Source: an uncultured Selenomonadales bacterium (GTDB lineage: Bacteria; Bacillota_C; Negativicutes; Selenomonadales; Selenomonadaceae). From it: a stretch of 6,068 nucleotides of DNA. This document shows, piece by piece, positions 4,841 to 6,068 of the stretch (positions within the stretch are counted from its first letter, which is position 1; every line of letters starts with the position of its first letter). Under the pieces are notes generated by a model. That model did not search any database. It was not told the origin of the DNA and saw only the letters and a program-made list of their open reading frames with translations. The position numbers were made by a program, and so were the translations under genes. The DNA lies in NCBI GenBank assembly GCA_937916025.1, contig CALGGX010000097.1, positions 1-6,068 of the forward strand, given 5' to 3'.

Positions 4841-6022
4841 ATGTCGAAAATGATTTTGGAAACGCCGTACGGCACTCGGGATTTTTTGCCGAAGTCGGCG
4901 GCGGCGAAACGCGCCGTCGAGCAGAAAATACTCAACCTCTTCCGTCTCTACGGCTATGAAGAAGTCGTGACGCCGACGCCGGAATATCTCGAAACATTGA
5001 CGACCGGAAGCTCGCGCTCGATCGAAGCGCACATGTTTAAGATGTTTGATCGGAACAATCGGACGCTCGCGCTTCGTCATGAAATGACGACGCCGATTGC
5101 GCGGTTGGTTTCGAGCAGAATGAAAGACGCGCCGATGCCGCTGAAGTTGTCTTACAACGCAACCGTCTTTCGATACGAGCAGACACTGCCCGGGCGTCAA
5201 TGCGAGTTCAATCAGGCGGGCGTGGAACTGCTCGGCGCTTCTTCGACGGCGGCGGACGCGGAGATCATTGCGCTGGCGGTTGAAAGTCTCCACGCGGTCG
5301 GGCTCGAAGATTTTGAAGTGTGTCTCGGGCAGGTCGAATTCGCGAGCGGTTTGATGGAACAATGCGCGCTCAATTCCGAAACGCAATTGCAATTGAAATC
5401 GGCGATTGAAGCCCACGACATAGTTCGGCTCGAGTCGACGGTCGACGCGTTGAAATTGCCGAAGTCGGCTGCGGCGGCATTGAAAAAAATTCCGTATCTG
5501 CATGGCGGAAGAGAAATTCTCGACGAGGCGCATGGAATTGCGCTCAACGAACAAAGTCGACGCGCGCTCGACAATCTCTCGGCGATATATCGGCTGTTGG
5601 AAAATTACGGCGCGGCTCATGCAATCAAATTCGATCTCGGACTGATTCGCGACTTCAATTATTACACGGGCATGGTGTTCGAGGCGTATGCGCCCGGGCT
5701 CGGCTATTCATTGGCGGGCGGCGGACGCTACGATCACATGTTGAAAGACTTCGGCATGGCATGTCCGGCAACGGGCTTCGCGCTCGGCATTGAGCGAGTT
5801 CTGCTTGCGAGAAAACGTCAGGGGCTTGTCGAAGACTTCCGATCGAAAAAAACTTATGTCGGCTACGACGCTCAATCGCTCGGCAAAGCAATCGAAATCG
5901 CAAAACAACTTCGCGGCTCGGGCGAGGCGGCGGAGCTCGCGCTGATTCCGCAAACGAACTCGGAAGCGGAAGTCTCACGCGTCGAAAAAAATTGCGAGAA
6001 ACTGATTTATGTCAATGCGTAA
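4841..6022 (+). CDS. hisZ: ATP phosphoribosyltransferase regulatory subunit HisZ
   Basis: HisZ is a catalytically inactive histidyl-tRNA synthetase relative. It complexes with short-form HisG to make the first enzyme of histidine synthesis and to confer feedback control. The 393 residues match the longer HisZ proteins of Bacillota. Visible synthetase-fold motifs are TPYGTRDFLP (8-17), ALRHEMTTPIARLV (77-90), FRYEQTLPGR (110-119), EFNQAGVELLG (122-132), LIRDFNYYTGMVFE (268-281), LAGGGRYDHML (291-301) and GFALGIERVLLA (312-323). LRHEMT in place of the synthetase form, IRDFNYYTG in place of VRGLDYYTG, and the lack of a full anticodon-binding domain separate it from true HisS. ATG 4841 has GGAG at 4830-4833 with a 7-base spacer that overlaps the kptA stop. 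hisG is not in the window. The last codons (AAT GCG TAA) already belong to a heptamer repeat. Confidence 0.95.
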   Translation: MSKMILETPYGTRDFLPKSAAAKRAVEQKILNLFRLYGYEEVVTPTPEYLETLTTGSSRSIEAHMFKMFDRNNRTLALRHEMTTPIARLVSSRMKDAPMPLKLSYNATVFRYEQTLPGRQCEFNQAGVELLGASSTAADAEIIALAVESLHAVGLEDFEVCLGQVEFASGLMEQCALNSETQLQLKSAIEAHDIVRLESTVDALKLPKSAAAALKKIPYLHGGREILDEAHGIALNEQSRRALDNLSAIYRLLENYGAAHAIKFDLGLIRDFNYYTGMVFEAYAPGLGYSLAGGGRYDHMLKDFGMACPATGFALGIERVLLARKRQGLVEDFRSKKTYVGYDAQSLGKAIEIAKQLRGSGEAAELALIPQTNSEAEVSRVEKNCEKLIYVNA

Positions 6023-6034
6023 TGCGTAATGCGT
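6014..6034. repeat. Three tandem AATGCGT heptamers overlapping the end of hisZ
   Basis: AATGCGT occurs three times without interruption at 6014, 6021 and 6028. The first copy encodes the penultimate residues of HisZ, and the stop codon TAA spans the first and second copies. In-frame slippage would change nothing before the stop, so copy number can vary without harming the protein. Confidence 0.8.
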
Positions 6035-6068
6035 AATTAAAAATCCCGTCACCCCAATTACGAATTAC
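6026..6068. repeat. Inverted repeat after hisZ (13-bp arms, one mismatch)
   Basis: GTAATGCGTAATT (6026-6038) pairs with AATTACGAATTAC (6056-6068), differing at one position, around a 17-base loop containing CCCGTCACCCC. The stem is AT-rich and lacks a T-run within the window, so it looks more like a palindromic intergenic repeat than an intrinsic terminator. It runs to the window edge and may continue beyond it. Confidence 0.6.

Noticed and set aside
4820..5620. A 266-codon minus-strand reading frame
   Set aside because: It is antisense to hisZ, with an Arg/Phe-rich translation typical of a shadow frame.
4841..6022. Histidyl-tRNA synthetase (hisS)
   Set aside because: The signature positions follow the HisZ pattern (LRHEMT, IRDFNYYTG) and the C-terminal anticodon-binding domain is not complete, so the regulatory subunit is the better call.

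Overview
The window looks like a bacterial chromosome with strong GGAG-type ribosome binding sites, two TTG starts, a moderately GC-rich CG-heavy coding style, and a HisZ-dependent histidine pathway. A Bacillota relative, possibly of the Negativicutes, fits these traits. That placement is an inference from gene content, not a proven one. The left end (about 1-720) differs: it is visibly more AT-rich and encodes the 3' end of a phage-type tail or fibre protein.

Layout. (1) 1-717, plus strand: the end of a tail/fibre protein, followed at 748 by a well-placed start codon of a second small reading frame. (2) 777-943: a palindromic intergenic repeat with matching ends and internal hairpins. The small plus-strand frame runs into it from the left, and a minus-strand membrane protein gene runs into it from the right. 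Both stop inside it, so it marks a breakpoint between two different kinds of DNA. (3) 927-3532, minus strand: a three-gene unit read as murF, then a membrane-anchored OB-fold protein, then a membrane/coiled-coil protein with what looks like half a phospholipase D domain cut off by the repeat. (4) 3533-3647: a compact divergent promoter region in which the two predicted promoters appear to share one palindromic -35 hexamer, TTGCAA. (5) 3648-6022, plus strand: a tightly packed unit of a HAD-family phosphatase, the RNA 2'-phosphotransferase KptA, and HisZ, the regulatory subunit of ATP phosphoribosyltransferase. (6) 6014-6068: heptamer repeats and an inverted repeat that begin in the last codons of hisZ.

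How the genes relate. MurF completes the cytoplasmic UDP-MurNAc-pentapeptide precursor of peptidoglycan. The two genes after it are coupled to it by position only. In the plus-strand unit, HisZ needs HisG (not in the window) to start histidine synthesis. KptA removes 2'-phosphates from RNA using NAD+, and the HAD enzyme upstream of it is separated from it by a single base. No link between the three functions is established; a phosphate-repair partnership between the HAD enzyme and KptA is offered only as a hypothesis. I did not find a CRISPR array, tRNA, rRNA, transposase or integrase. The most unusual part is the breakpoint around 720-985.
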